NCBI GenBank assembly: GCA_014058105.1
Contig: JACGCM010002114.1
Span: 1,116,001-1,180,000 of the forward strand
Reading direction: 5' to 3'
DNA length: 64,000 nucleotides
Source: Kingdonia uniflora
Lineage: Eukaryota; Streptophyta; Magnoliopsida; Ranunculales; Circaeasteraceae
Numbering within the stretch: position 1 is the first letter of the stretch; each line of letters begins with the position of its first letter. Shown in pieces: positions 23,497 through 35,077 of this stretch. The position numbers and the translations under genes were made by a program. The notes below the pieces were generated by a model. The model ran no database searches and was not told where the DNA came from. It saw only the letters and a program-made list of their open reading frames with translations.

Positions 23497-26447
23497 ATCG
23501 CCCCCTCGCAACCGAAGTCACGAGTGGCTTTGGTTGAGAAAGGATTTTGTGGGTAAATGGGTAGTCGGGTTGGATGTTTGAATTGGAAGGAAGTAATGAT
23601 GATGTTTTGACTGTATGGAAAATACGCGTGTTATGGGGAAACGTACGTGTATTGAATGTTGATAGGAATATTAATGTATGCGACGGTTAGGGTTTAAAGA
23701 GTTTTGTCTGTATTGAATGATGACGTTTAGGAAAATGTACCTGCACATTAAATTTTAGGGTAATATAAATAGTACATTTACCGAGGATTGTGGCAAAGTA
23801 TGCTTGTTTCAAAAATTCTTCTAAAAGTGTTGAAAATGGTGAAGACTTGGATAATGGTTCTTGAAGAGAGAATTATTATTGATATGCAGAAGTTGAGGTT
23901 GAAATACTTTGGTGATCATTCTCTGGAGATGCTTACTCTCATTCTTGTCCCTCCGACATATTAAGGCATATCAGCAGAAGAAGCGATTGAAGTTGAGGAA
24001 GACTTTTACTGTATATGGAGATTTTATTACGCTGTCATAATAGGCGAGCAACGTTGGGTTTATCTCCGCATCCTTGCGGAGGATAAAGTTGGGGAGACAA
24101 ATGTAGGGATAGGTGTAACTGCGGTGCTGTTGTGCTAATATCTTGCGTAGGATTAGATTCTGAAGTCGGGCCCTCTTCATCTCTACCAACTCTTCTGAGG
24201 TGATGGTTATAAAGGAGGTGACGGTGTTAGTAGAGAAGGTAGATAGAGAATAGAAGTCTGCTTTTGCATCTCCATTGTTGCTTTGCGCAGAGAAGACCTT
24301 ATGATTGAAGGGTTGGTTCCAGCCCTGATATTCATTCTTCCATAGTTTTCATTTGAAGTTTGACTAGACTTCGACCAAACGCATAGAAGGGAGCATATTT
24401 GTTGTTTCCAATTTCTGCTTTGCGTTAGGGTGAAAAATCACTGAAGTCTAATAAACTAAAGGATTTAATTTTTCAGAGTGCCTGAAAGACTTGTTATCTG
24501 TAAAAGCACTTGAAAAACTTGTTATCTGTAATGTAACTAATGTCGATGTATTTGAATGACTTGTTTTCTGTAAAAGCACTTGAAAGATTGTTATCTATAA
24601 AGTACCTGTCATTTGTATTCGAGATGAGTAAAATTTCTTTATTCCAAACTCTGTGTTGATATAAAATAGACTAACTTTAGAAATCGAGCTATGAATGAGT
24701 GAAGATGTTTGAATATATGATAAAAACTTACCACTTGCTACTTTATATTATAATTGAGCTGTTAGAAATATGTTTGTGATATGAAAATATGTGCAAGGAT
24801 GGGAAATTTGAACTGAAGGAATGAGATTTTTCTGGGGGGGGGGGGAGAAAAAATTATATAAATTTTAGGATGACAGATTCAAACTCATGGAGATCAATCT
24901 GGAATATTTGATATGGAAAGAATAAGCTCGTTACGGAAATTGGATGAAATGACAGAGGTCGATTTGGGGAGATATGTTTAAATGATTTTTCTCAAGATAC
25001 TAGGGTTTTCTGTCGGGGTAGAAAAAGATAATGTCACGAATTGCAGGGAATTCCTTACAATCTCAAAACTGTATAAAATTGGGTGAAATGAGATTTACTC
25101 AGGTGAAAAATAACGAAAATGTTGGTCTCGATCTGAGAAAGTTTATTATGCCGCCGAGGGGCGGTTTGTAATAAAGATAGTTGAAGTACGGGAGCAAATT
25201 TTTGGGTTGCAGAACTATGATGTTAACTGCTAGTGATGGAGTATCAGTTCGAAGGTTTGGATTCGATGTGCTGAGAACTTGAGCATGCACGTTTTTTCTA
25301 TAAGGGATTCTTTCGTAAACTGGTGGTGGATCCTGCAGATCAAGAAGAGGTTATGGGATTGATTGCTGAAGAAAAGATTGATTTTAAGGATGCAAGGATA
25401 GTTGTAGGTTTATAGATTGAATGTGGCTCTCCAGATCATCAGGGATGCTTTTGGTGTAATTATATGTGAGAGTAAGAAACATGAATGTAAATAGGGCATG
25501 AATATATGTAATTATATGAGTTTGAATAATGAGAATAAAAGTTGAATCGATCCTCTATTTATGCGAAAGCTGTTTGTGAATGTTGTAAAAAATGAATTTG
25601 AAAAGTTTTGAAATTTGGAGAACTTCGGAAATGACGTCAGCACTTCTATAAGAAGAAGGAGAAAAAATATAAAAAAACAGGTAGCTTGAAATTTTGTTTC
25701 TTGTGTAAAAGCTGTGAAGACTCGATTTCGTGTAAGTGTGAGTCATCATGAGTGTGGGAAGGTCAGAGAGAAATTTGGAAAAGAGAGATGAAAATAGATC
25801 AAGATATAAGGCAAAGGGTAATTATGGAAAAGCATTTTCACTGAAAAGGTGCAAGACGTTTAACATTGACAGTGGAAGGGATGCCTCGGTTCCAAAATCG
25901 AGAATGGCTCGTGCGAGGCTCAATAACTACCAACAGTTAGAGGGACAAAATATAAATACCGCTTCATCTTCATCAATCAAACATTTTTTAACTTCTGAAA
26001 ACTTAAAGAGAAGTGAGAGGGAAGGAAGAAGAAAAGTAAAAGTAGCAGAGAATCTTGTGAGAACTTAATCGAGAGAGATCAACAGTCAAAAAGAATGTGA
26101 GAGAGTTGCAAAATTGTAGGAAATGAGGTAGTTATACAGTAGCATTGTGGGGGAAAGATTTGGCGCTGCATCCGATTCATACTCCGACATAGAAGGTTAG
26201 TAGAGTATTGTGATATCCTGGATGTGTTTGTGTTTTTTAAAAATCATATTCTGTGTTTAGGAAAATTTTAAAAAATTACTATTTATAGCAATCTTAAAAT
26301 TCTTGTTTGATATATGATATGTGAAGATATATGTATGTTTGTTACGTATATGTAAAAGATAATGATAGATACCTAGACCTGTATGTTGGTTGATCGTGAG
26401 AAGTGTTTGTCTAAGATCAAACCCTCGTTTGTAGATTTATAGTTGAA
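23497..26447. other. Element A, sequence between 3' LTR and antisense ORF
   Basis: No conserved domain read on either strand. It includes a 12-base G run (about 24834-24845) and a basic plus-strand ORF, 25748-26068 (MSVGRSERNLEKRDENRSRY and on), that overlaps the TATA motif and may be a leader or an upstream exon. Confidence 0.5.
25951..25958 (+). promoter_or_regulatory. TATA motif for element A antisense ORF
   Basis: TATAAATA on the plus strand, followed by a leader-like stretch rich in TC and CA, about 490 bases before the first ATG of the antisense ORF (26448). Element B has the same motif ahead of its antisense ORF, which supports function. Confidence 0.5.
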
Positions 26448-27836
26448 ATGGGGACTTCACATGTGAATGAGGCGTCGACCTCTGGTCGATTGACAGAGTC
26501 TGAGGCTGCAATATCTGAAAGTGAGGGAGAAGTAGGGCTCGATCAATTTCTAGATTTCCTTGTAAGATTGGTAACCTATCCTCCTCATTCTGACGTGTAC
26601 AAAGAATTTTGTAAAGCCAAGGCTTCTGTAGGGTGTAGATAGGGTAGTTGTGTAGAATATGTTGGTAGACATTTTAGGAGTTGCACTGTAGCAACGAGAG
26701 AGGAATATTTTTTTCTGTTGGCTGATTTGGAGAAGGAAAATGAAATAGGGGTATAGACGAATTGATTTCGTTGGAGTACTATGATGGGAATGTTCAGAGC
26801 AAACTTTCGGAGGGTTTTTTGTGTTACCTGTCTCAGTTGGAGTACGGGTTGAGTCTCCCCCTTAGTAATCTGACGAAAGGGATCATGAATCTTGTCAAGG
26901 CATGTCCTGTTCAATTGAACGGGAACATGTGGGAGGTGATAAGTGTTTGTGAATTTTTGAATAAATGGTGGGAAGGGGATGGAAAAGTAAGGAGGATATC
27001 CCCTGAAGATGTTTTGGAGTTTTATGGAGTAAAAAAAAATCTGCAAGTGGAGGTCATATTTCTTTGCGAGCTCGACTCGACATCGTTTCTTCGATCTGAA
27101 CTTAGCAGGTCAACCATGGAATGATAATGTGATATGGGTGAAGGGTGATTGCCTTCAGAGAGATGCCGAAGAACCCATGGAACTTCTGTGTAGAACTGTA
27201 AAACAAAGCGAGTATAACAACGTATAATGTATAAGATTGATATGTTGAATTTGTATTTTGCTCTGCAGATGATAATGTGTTGTGAATGACAGGTCCTAAA
27301 TCACAGGTGACGAAGAAGGAGTTTCTATTGGATACATTTGTTCAAGAAGGGACAGAGCTCGAGGCTGTATTAGTGGAACTTGGCATTAACAGAAAGAAAC
27401 TTGAGCTGAAGAATGCTCAGGACGATCTATCTGCTTCTAAGGTTGTAGTTGACCAACTGTCTACAGCTTTACCTGCGAAGGACATAGAGTTTCGGATGGT
27501 TCAACGAAAGTGTGATAAGTTGAATGAAAGGATAGCACAACTGAAAACTGAATTGACGCAGGCCAACTCGCGTGCCAGGAACGCCGAGGCTGGGGAGCGC
27601 TCGAGGAAGAATTAAAATGATGCCAAGGTTTCCCTTGTTCAAGGGGATGTAGTCAGCTTATCCGCTTGTATAAGACAGCTGGAGGGGGATGTAGTTTGAA
27701 TTTAAGGTCATGTGCGAATAGGAGTTGACCGGTTGAGGGAGTGTCAATTTAAGTTGGACGCTGCCCTTGTCAGAGAATAGGGGTTAGAGCGGGCTATCAG
27801 GGGTAAGGAGATTTTGATATAAAAGAAAGTTGAACT

Positions 27837-28320
27837 TGTAGTGGCATATTTTATGGAAGGAGAATCTTCGTCAATACTTATTCGTAAAGAGAATGCAATA
27901 AGACTAGGAAAACAAGATTTTACGTGGAAAACTCAATAAAAGCTGAGAAAAACTACGACCTCGATAAGGATTTTGATGTAAAATCTAGTATATTGTTAGT
28001 TATTATAGATTTTTGGAGTAATAGTAGGGATAAGAAGTAACTAATGGTAAAGTTTTCAGGTTTTTGGAGATCCTCAATAATCTATTCTCTGCCTATATTT
28101 ATAGTAGATTCAGGTAGTTTTACAAAAAGAAACAATCTCCTATTCTGGGGAGAGTGGAAAAAATTTGTGAATTTCTAACAGCTCTTTCTTGACAAGGCAC
28201 AACGGCTACTTTTGGTAGGTCGAGGACTTGATCTCGAATGTTGACCTTCGACCATGTATGGACGTCTTCGACTACGCTTTGCTGGCTATTCTTGTCAAAT
28301 ATGGGGTATATGCTACTATA
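27837..28320 (-). repeat. 3' LTR of element B
   Basis: Starts TGTAGTGGCATATTT, ends TGCTACTATA (last CA changed to TA), 484 bp. Confidence 0.93.
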
Positions 28321-30065
28321 ATCACCCAATTCTCGACATAAGTACTTGTGGTGTGTCGAGCAGAAGTTGGAAGCTGAAGAGGTTTTCAAATTAAAAGATG
28401 AGTCGTCTTTGGTATTTTTAAGGTCAAAGTGAGCTGTATCTGGTGAAATTATTCTCGAGGCACAATTAATGCGGTATATTGAATCTAGCAGGATAAAGTT
28501 GGGTATAAATTGGGAGGTTAAGGATGGTATAATGGTAGTAGTATGGGAAGGATGTTGCCCCAAGTGTGGCGGACTATGCTGTTGAAGGATGAAGATGGTG
28601 AGGAGTCGGAGGTAAAGTATTTTCCCAGTATAGGCCTTGGTGATTGTTCTGTGAATTATGTCACGGTATGGAGGGTGGGGGAAGGAATTGTCAGAGGATG
28701 GTGGTATATGCTATAACCAATTGTGGTAGCATGTGGTGGTGAAGGTAATGGAGTGCATCAGTTTGGGGGAGAAGGGATAACTGTTGGTGTTGACAATGAT
28801 GATTTGAAGTTTGGATGGACGACCAGGAATCTTGCCAAACGTGGGAGGCTTCTTGCAATTTTTTACTGCCCCTATCTGTGGAAGCAACCCTTAGAAGTTC
28901 AGTGATTTGAGATTCATTGAGCTTCTTAGCACTAGAAAGAGGCTTTAATGTCAGATTATGGTGAAAAGCAAACATCAAAATTAGTGACATGTCGAGGCAA
29001 GGATTGTAAAAAGATGCCGAATTTAGGTGAATAACTGTAATCGAATAAGATAGATATCGAGTGTCTGAAATGAAATGTAATCGAATGAGATAGATATCGA
29101 ATATAATAAGCAATGTTCTAAAGAAATAATTATTGTTGTCGAAGTTGTTTTGTGTCTGTTTTATTGTTATCAAGTACTTTGGAGTACTAGTATAGTCGAA
29201 TATATTTGTGTAGAATATGTGGCCATGTTATAAAGTCGAAGAGATTTGACCGTGTGGGGCTAGGGACGGATTTTGAGGTTGATTGATTTGATTCTGAAGT
29301 TGTAGAGTTCTACAGCATAGTAAATATAGGTTAGGTGGACCTGGACTGGAGGGGTTATAAATAGCTATTGTTTTTGCAGATGTGAATCATTCATACAAGT
29401 TGGTGAAGACGAGATCACAGGCCCGGAATAGGGTGTATAGACGTGTTCAGGCGATGTACTGGGTACTGTACACTCGATACTTTGGTTCTCGGAATTGTGA
29501 TATGCATATAGAAGATCTTAAGGAGCCTGATTGCGAAGGGATGAGCGAGGCAAAGGCTAAGGAAGTTGAGGAGAACTTTGAGTTTCGTGTCAAATTACAG
29601 TTTTGGCGTCCTCCTGAACGGTGTGGTGGTATGTGGACTCGAGAGAAGCTGTTGGTGAAGAGGGAAGATGAAGCTGCAGCTAGGGGTTTGTGAAGTTGTA
29701 ATGTTTATAGGAGGAGGTCTTTTGTAAGGAGTTGTTGTGGTCAATAAAATGTAATAGTGGTCAGGATGTTTGTTGATTGAAATAATGTGTTGTTTATTTG
29801 TCTAATTAAATATGTACTTGTTGAAATTTGGGAATGGAAAATAGCTTTAGCAAATTCTTGGTAGAATGTCAAATATTTTGATATTGTGTATGTTGTTGAA
29901 TATGTATCCAAAAATATAGGAATTTATAGGTAAGTAGAAGTGGGGGAACTAACAAGAATAATGAATATGGCAAGATGTGTTCCATTAGGGGAGATTATAA
30001 AATATAAAAAAATTGATGTACATCGTCTTTGTGACAAAATAGGTTGTATTTTGTTGCGCATGAAT
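28321..30065. other. Element B, sequence between 3' LTR and CACTA
   Basis: Apart from the small ORF at 29382-29693, no domain is seen. The bases next to the LTR give AATTGGGTGAT on the minus strand, a weak purine tract consistent with the element's orientation. Confidence 0.5.
29356..29693 (+). pseudogene. Second TATA plus small ORF on antisense side of element B
   Basis: TATAAATA (29356-29363) is followed by TTTTTGCAG and a 103-codon frame (29382-29693): MNHSYKLVKTRSQARNRVYR, VQAMYWVLYTRYFGSRNCDM, a charged stretch, and FWRPPERCGGMWTREKLL. It sits between the 3' LTR and the CACTA insertion. The bases around the TATA (GGGGTTATAAATAGCT) closely match those at 35737-35752. The frame is uninterrupted but I recognise no family. 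It could be a distinct accessory gene or an exon of the antisense gene. Confidence 0.4.
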
Positions 30066-30431
30066 CACTACTAGATTAGCGTCAATGGCCACCGCTCTGG
30101 CCGTAGCTAATACCATTTGACACGGGTATACTCGTGCCTAGGCCCGTGTCAACTGGGGGGTGTGGCCAATACTCAAGCACGAACTTGACCGTGGTTAATG
30201 AATGAGATATAGCCACAGATACGACCGTGGCTATTTCGTAGCTATTAATGCACATTGGATACAATATAAACTGTGGCAAATGGCTCCATTGGCTACGAAC
30301 TTTCCTACGAAATGTCCCGTGGCTAATACTTATCAATCACCACCTTAGTATTTGTGGCTAATGCTTGCTAAGTACCACAGTTTTGTCTGTGGCTAATACT
30401 CGCTATTTACTACAAAACTAGCCGTAGCTAA

Positions 30432-30601
30432 AGTCATTTTACAAATATATATATATTTGTAAAAATGACTTGCAACACACACTATAAACACTAAAATAGA
30501 AGAGGAGGCAGCCAGACTATTGTATGATTGTGATTTATAGAATGTTGTGATTTTAATCAAACCAAAAATGACTTGCAACACACACTATAAACACTAAAAT
30601 A
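30432..30601. repeat. Palindrome and 38-bp direct repeat inside the CACTA
   Basis: 30432-30470 is a near-perfect inverted repeat (AGTCATTTTACAAATAT facing its complement). Its right arm continues into a 38-bp segment, 30461-30498 (starting AAAAATGACTTGCAACAC), that recurs at 30564-30601. It lies just inside the subterminal array. Confidence 0.9.
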
Positions 30602-30699
30602 CCCCAATAATAGTTAGCTTAGCTAAAAACATTCCCAAATAACTCTCATAGCTATGATCTAACTGTACTTTTTTTTAAAGATTGTTGAGGTAGAAAGAA

Positions 30700-30990
30700 T
30701 ACGTTATTAGCCTATTCTAGAATTGTCCCTGCCAAAAACTTAAGGTGCCGCCCAATTAACAGCTGCATAAAATTTGTTCCTCGAGCTGATTAAATGAGCA
30801 GGTAAGCGGAACACCAAATCAGCCAACTTACAAAGCCTGCATGGGAGATGCCCTTTTCATCCTTAGCCTGGCGCAGGTCAATTAATGCCTTGTAGCGCCC
30901 TACAAATACCATACTTCTGAGATGCTTATAGACAAATGCGCCTCCTAAAGGAACTTGCATCTTTAAGGGCCCGTATCTGCAAAGCCAAAA
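30700..30990 (-). pseudogene. Captured fragment: internal type-II NAD(P)H dehydrogenase (NDA-like), C-terminus
   Basis: On the minus strand, after the intron end GGCTTTGCAG, the frame reads [40 protein letters not shown] and IWCSAYL. After frameshifts come SRNKFYAAVNWA and VFGRDNSRIG, the family's last residues. These blocks are the C-terminal end of plant internal alternative NAD(P)H dehydrogenases (NDA), which oxidise matrix NAD(P)H and reduce ubiquinone without pumping protons. Only the last coding exon is here, with the preceding intron edge and at least two frameshifts, so it is a captured piece. Its orientation is opposite to the other two captured fragments. Confidence 0.85.
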
Positions 30991-31009
30991 AACTTACCTT
31001 CAAAGGGTT

Positions 31010-32419
31010 TTAGGAGATGACAACATTTTAGATGTTAGATATTCAAAGGTAGAAGTGAGTCGAAACAGTTCAGCTAACAGTTCTGAAAGATTTAGAGTCT
31101 ACCATAAACAGTTCAGCTAACAGCTGATTACTGTAAGACACGTAGAAATGGATGATTATATTATGCCTAGGATGATTCTATGTGGAATGCCTCTTGATGA
31201 ACCATATTTGCAGTATCGTTTGTCAAAGATCATGGCAGACGAGAAGATGGGACTGATGGAAGGAAATATACATTTGAGTGAGTGTTACTATCTGATGGGG
31301 ACAGCTGACCCTACTGGGTTACTAAATAGTGATGAAGTTTGCATTATTATGGACAAAGGGAAAAGTGTGGGAGAAGTATTAGTATACAGGAACCCTGGGT
31401 TGCAATTTGGAGATATACACGTTTAGCAGGCAACTTATGTCAAAGAGCTAGAAAATATTGTTTGCAATGCTAAATATGCTATTTTCTTTCCTACTAAAGG
31501 TCCATGATAATTGGCTACTGAAATAGCAAATGGTGATTTCGAGGCGACATGTATTGGGTGTAAAGAAACCCAGAGTTATTGAAGTACTATAAACCAAGTA
31601 AACCATGGGAAAAAAATTATTCAACGAGTAGTGCATCCCTTGCAAGGCCGACACATTTTTCTTCTGATCAATTGGAGCATGAGCTTTTCCAACAATTTAT
31701 AACTGCCAGATTTCATCAGAGTAATATTATTGGTACCGCATCAGATAGCTGTTTGGCTTTTATGGATCGGCTCCTGACACTAGGTAATGATTGTGCAGAA
31801 GAAAAAAACTGTATAAAGGAAAAGATGCTTTAGTTGATGTATATTATGATGCTTTAGATGCACCCAAAAGTGGAAAAAAAGGTTATCATTTCAAAGGATT
31901 TGATGGCCAAATTTTTTTCACATTTCATGAAAAAGTGGAATAGTTATAACTCCAAATCTTTTTTGGGACAAATTCACGATAAGGTGGAGTCTTTCCAATC
32001 ATTGGAGCTCCAGTCAAAAGAAGTATGGAAACTTCTGTGTTTCAGTGGAGAAATTAAAAAATCCTGCTTGTTGTTATGGAAGGGTCATTATGACCAGTAC
32101 AGAAATGAAATGAAATACGCCCTGGAACTTGATCAGGAAATAAAAAATGAGGCTGCGAACGGAGTTATACATAAATATAAACAGAAATTATATGATGTTG
32201 CGGAGTTTGAGGAGAGTCCTCGAAGTCAAGAATAAATCTTCAATGAGGCTCTTTCTATCTATCAAGTCAACTATGATTATGCAAACGATGTCAACGATGT
32301 TGGTAAATGCAGATTCGCTTAGAAAATAGTTGGTCGAGCCCTCTGCGCACGTTATGCCAATGCAAGACGAAGATGTCATTGTCTGCTTGAAATCTATTCT
32401 ACATGAAATATTAAATTAG
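31010..32419 (+). pseudogene. Captured fragment: RNA-dependent RNA polymerase, gamma clade (RDR3/4/5-like), C-terminal half
   Basis: Reads DDYIMPRMILCGMPLDEPYL, CYYLMGTADPTGLLNSDEVC, VLVYRNPGLQFGDIH, then ATYVKELENIVCNAKYAIFF and PTKGP. The catalytic loop at 31534-31547 is NGDF followed by a one-base deletion that destroys the DFDGD motif; two stops precede it. Downstream: PSKPWEKNYSTSSASLARPT, EFEESPRSQE, FNEALSIYQVNYDYANDVND, and an intact-looking end DEDVIVCLKSILHEILN at 32419. DFDGD rather than DLDGD, and the C-terminal blocks, point to the gamma clade. Plant RDRs copy RNA into double strands for silencing; the gamma clade's role is poorly defined. Introns seem absent or removed over much of this region. 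Confidence 0.85.
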
Positions 32420-32653
32420 TGTGTGAATAAGCTTGCATTATTGCTTGTATTAACTATTCAGACAATGAAATGAAATTGCCTTACTATTTATTCCTGATGG
32501 TTCTCTTGTTATGAAACTTTTCCTTTCTTGTGTTGCATATAATTTTGTACTATCAGAAGCATCCTCTATACTCTTTCGTATTCTTTTTTTTTTAAAGGGT
32601 CTCCTAAAGGAATGATCTTGGCACTAATAAGAAACCTTACTATTCTCTTGTAG

Positions 32654-33028
32654 TTTTTATGCATACGACATTAGGGTATATGAAACAGGGAAAACAAAGG
32701 TTCCATTTCCAAGTGAACAGCCAATGAATATGCACACGACATTGTGGGATGGAAGGGATTGGGTCACGACAGGTGGGCGTATCAAGGTAGACTGGAAGCT
32801 AGTGCCTTTCACTGCATTATTTCCCGACTTTAACATTGATGGTTGTGTGTGGTCTGGGATAGGATTACTACCCCTTGTTCAACCTCTTACAAACCTAAAT
32901 GGATTGACCAAAAACTTACCCTTAGAGCGGTATAAAAGTTGGCATGGGTACGAAAGAATTACATGTACTACGACTACTGCGCCGATCCCAATAACCATAG
33001 TCCCCCTAAACGTTTTGGCCAATTTTGA
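32654..33028 (+). pseudogene. Captured fragment: xyloglucan endotransglucosylase/hydrolase (XTH), last exon
   Basis: After an acceptor (TCTCTTGTAG) the frame reads FYAYDIRVYETGKTKVPFPS, EQPMNMHTTLWDGRDWVTTG, GRIKVDWKLVPFTALF and FNIDGCVW. After a frameshift it continues WIDQKLTLRAV, a stop, LAWVRKNYMYYDYCADPNN and a PPKRFGQF end at 33028. The LWDGxDW, KxDWxxxPF and NYMYYDYC blocks are the C-terminal XTH extension. XTHs cut and rejoin xyloglucan in the cell wall. The catalytic ExDxE segment lies in earlier exons and is absent, so no active enzyme can be made. The tandem array begins 24 bases downstream. Confidence 0.9.
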
Positions 33029-33051
33029 TCTCTGGGTAATTACTTTATGTT

Positions 33052-35077
33052 GTAGTATAATAAAAGTACAGTGATTTGATCTCTTTTATCATAATTCAAG
33101 TATGTCAACTACTTGCAAGCACAAGTTGGAATCCTTCAAACTATGGCCCCAATTATGGTACTTTATATATTTATCCCCCATTCTACATATTATTATGCTG
33201 TCGCTGACTAATATTATCCTCCAAAATCAGTTATACGTGATAATCACGCCATGAAGCTAATAGGATTGGTTGATAATGATGTGTATATGCAGGAAAACAA
33301 GGATACAGTTAAAACACAACTCTCTTCCCCTGATAAGAGCAAGGATACAAGAAAACAAGGATACAGGAAAGCAAGGATAACATTAATACCTGATGAAAGT
33401 TGTTTAAAAAACACAACTCTCTTCCCCTAAAACCTCCCAGCAAGTACAATTAAAACAGTAGTATAATAAAAGTACAGTGATTTGATCTCTTTTATCATAA
33501 TTCAAGTATGTCAACTACTTGCAAGCACAAGTTGGAATCCATCAAACTATGGCCCCAATTATGGTACTTTATATATTTATCCCCCATTCTACATATTATT
33601 ATGTTGTCGCTGACTAATATATCCTCCAAAATCAGTTATACGTGATAATCACGCCATGAAGCTAATAGGATTGGTTGATAATGATGTGTATATGCAGGAA
33701 AACAATGATACAGTTAAAACACAACTCTCTTCCCCTGATAAGAGCAAGGATACAAGAAAACAAGGATACAGGAAAGCAAGGATAACATTAATACCTGATG
33801 AAAGTTGTTAAAAAACACAACTCTCTTCCCCTAAAACCTCCCAGCAAGTACAATTAAAACAGTAGTATAATAAAAGTACAGTGATTTGATCTCTTTTATC
33901 ATAATTCAAGTATGTCAACTACTTGCAAGCACAAGTTGGAATCCATCAAACTATGGCCCCAATTATGGTACTTTATATATTATCCCCCATTCTACATATT
34001 ATTATGCTGTCGCTGACTAATATTATCCTCCAAAATCAGTTATACGTGATAATCACGCCATGAAGCTAATAGGATTGGTTGATAATGATGTGTATATGCA
34101 GGAAAACAAGGATACAGTTAAAACACAACTCTCTTCCCCTGATAAGAGCAAGGATACAAGAAAACAAGGATACAGGAAAGCAAGGATAACATTAATACCT
34201 GATGAAAGTTGTTTAAAAAACACAACTCTCTTCCCCTAAAACCTCCCAGCAAGTACAATTAAAACAGTAGTATAATAAAAGTACAGTGATTTGATCTCTT
34301 TTATCATAATTCAAGTATGTCAACTACTTGCAAGCACAAGTTGGAATCCATCAAACTATGGCCCCAATTATGGTACTTTATATATTTATCCCCCATTCTA
34401 CATATTATTATGCTGTCGCTGACTAATATTATCCTCCAAAATCAGTTATACGTGATAATCACCCCATGAAGCTAATAGGATTGGTTGATAATGATGTGTA
34501 TATGCAGGAAAACAAGGATACAGTTAAAACACAACTCTCTTCCCCTGATAAGAGCAAGGATACAAGAAAACAAGGATACAGGAAGCAAGGATAACATTAA
34601 TACCTGATGAAAGTTGTTTAAAAAACACAACTCTCTTCCCCTAAAACCTCCCAGCAAGTACAATTAAAACAGTAGTATAATAAAAGTACAGTGATTTGAT
34701 CTCTTTTATCATAATTCAAGTATGTCAACTACTTGCAAGCACAAGTTGGAATCCATCAAACTATGGCCCCAATTATGGTACTTTATATATTTATCCCCCA
34801 TTCTACATATTATTATGCTGTCGCTGACTAATATTATCCTCCAAAATCAGTTATACGTGATAATCACGCCATGAAGCTAATAGGATTGGTTGATAATGAT
34901 GTGTATATGCAGGAAAACAAGGATACAGTTAAAACACAACTCTCTTCCCCTGATAAGAGCAAGGATACAAGAAAACAAGGATACAGGAAAGCAAGGATAA
35001 CATTAATACCTGATGAAAGTTGCTTAAAAAACACAACTCCCTTCCCCTAAAACCTCCCAGCAAGTACAATTAAAACA
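33052..35077. repeat. Five tandem copies of a ~405-bp unit
   Basis: The unit start GTAGTATAATAAAAGTACAG occurs at 33052, 33458, 33862, 34267 and 34672, giving units of 406, 404, 405, 405 and 406 bp. Copies differ at only a few positions (single-base indels in A/T runs and isolated substitutions), so amplification or homogenisation is recent. Each unit contains AACACAACTCTCTTCCCCT twice and several CAAGGATACA motifs. No ORF spans a unit. The array starts in what would be the XTH 3' flank. Confidence 0.97.

Noticed and set aside
26585..27046. 153-codon minus-strand ORF
   Set aside because: Antisense shadow of the PF04195-like exon of element A. No domain in this frame.
28691..29173. 160-codon minus-strand ORF in element B
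   Set aside because: Low-complexity, no domain, and in a non-coding part of the element on the pol strand beyond the integrase.
31148..32419. Functional RNA-dependent RNA polymerase gene
   Set aside because: Only the C-terminal half is present, with stops and a frameshift in the catalytic motif, and it lies inside a CACTA element.
33052..35077. CRISPR-like or centromeric satellite array
   Set aside because: Units are ~405 bp, adjacent without spacers, and confined to one transposon. Nothing else suggests a centromere.
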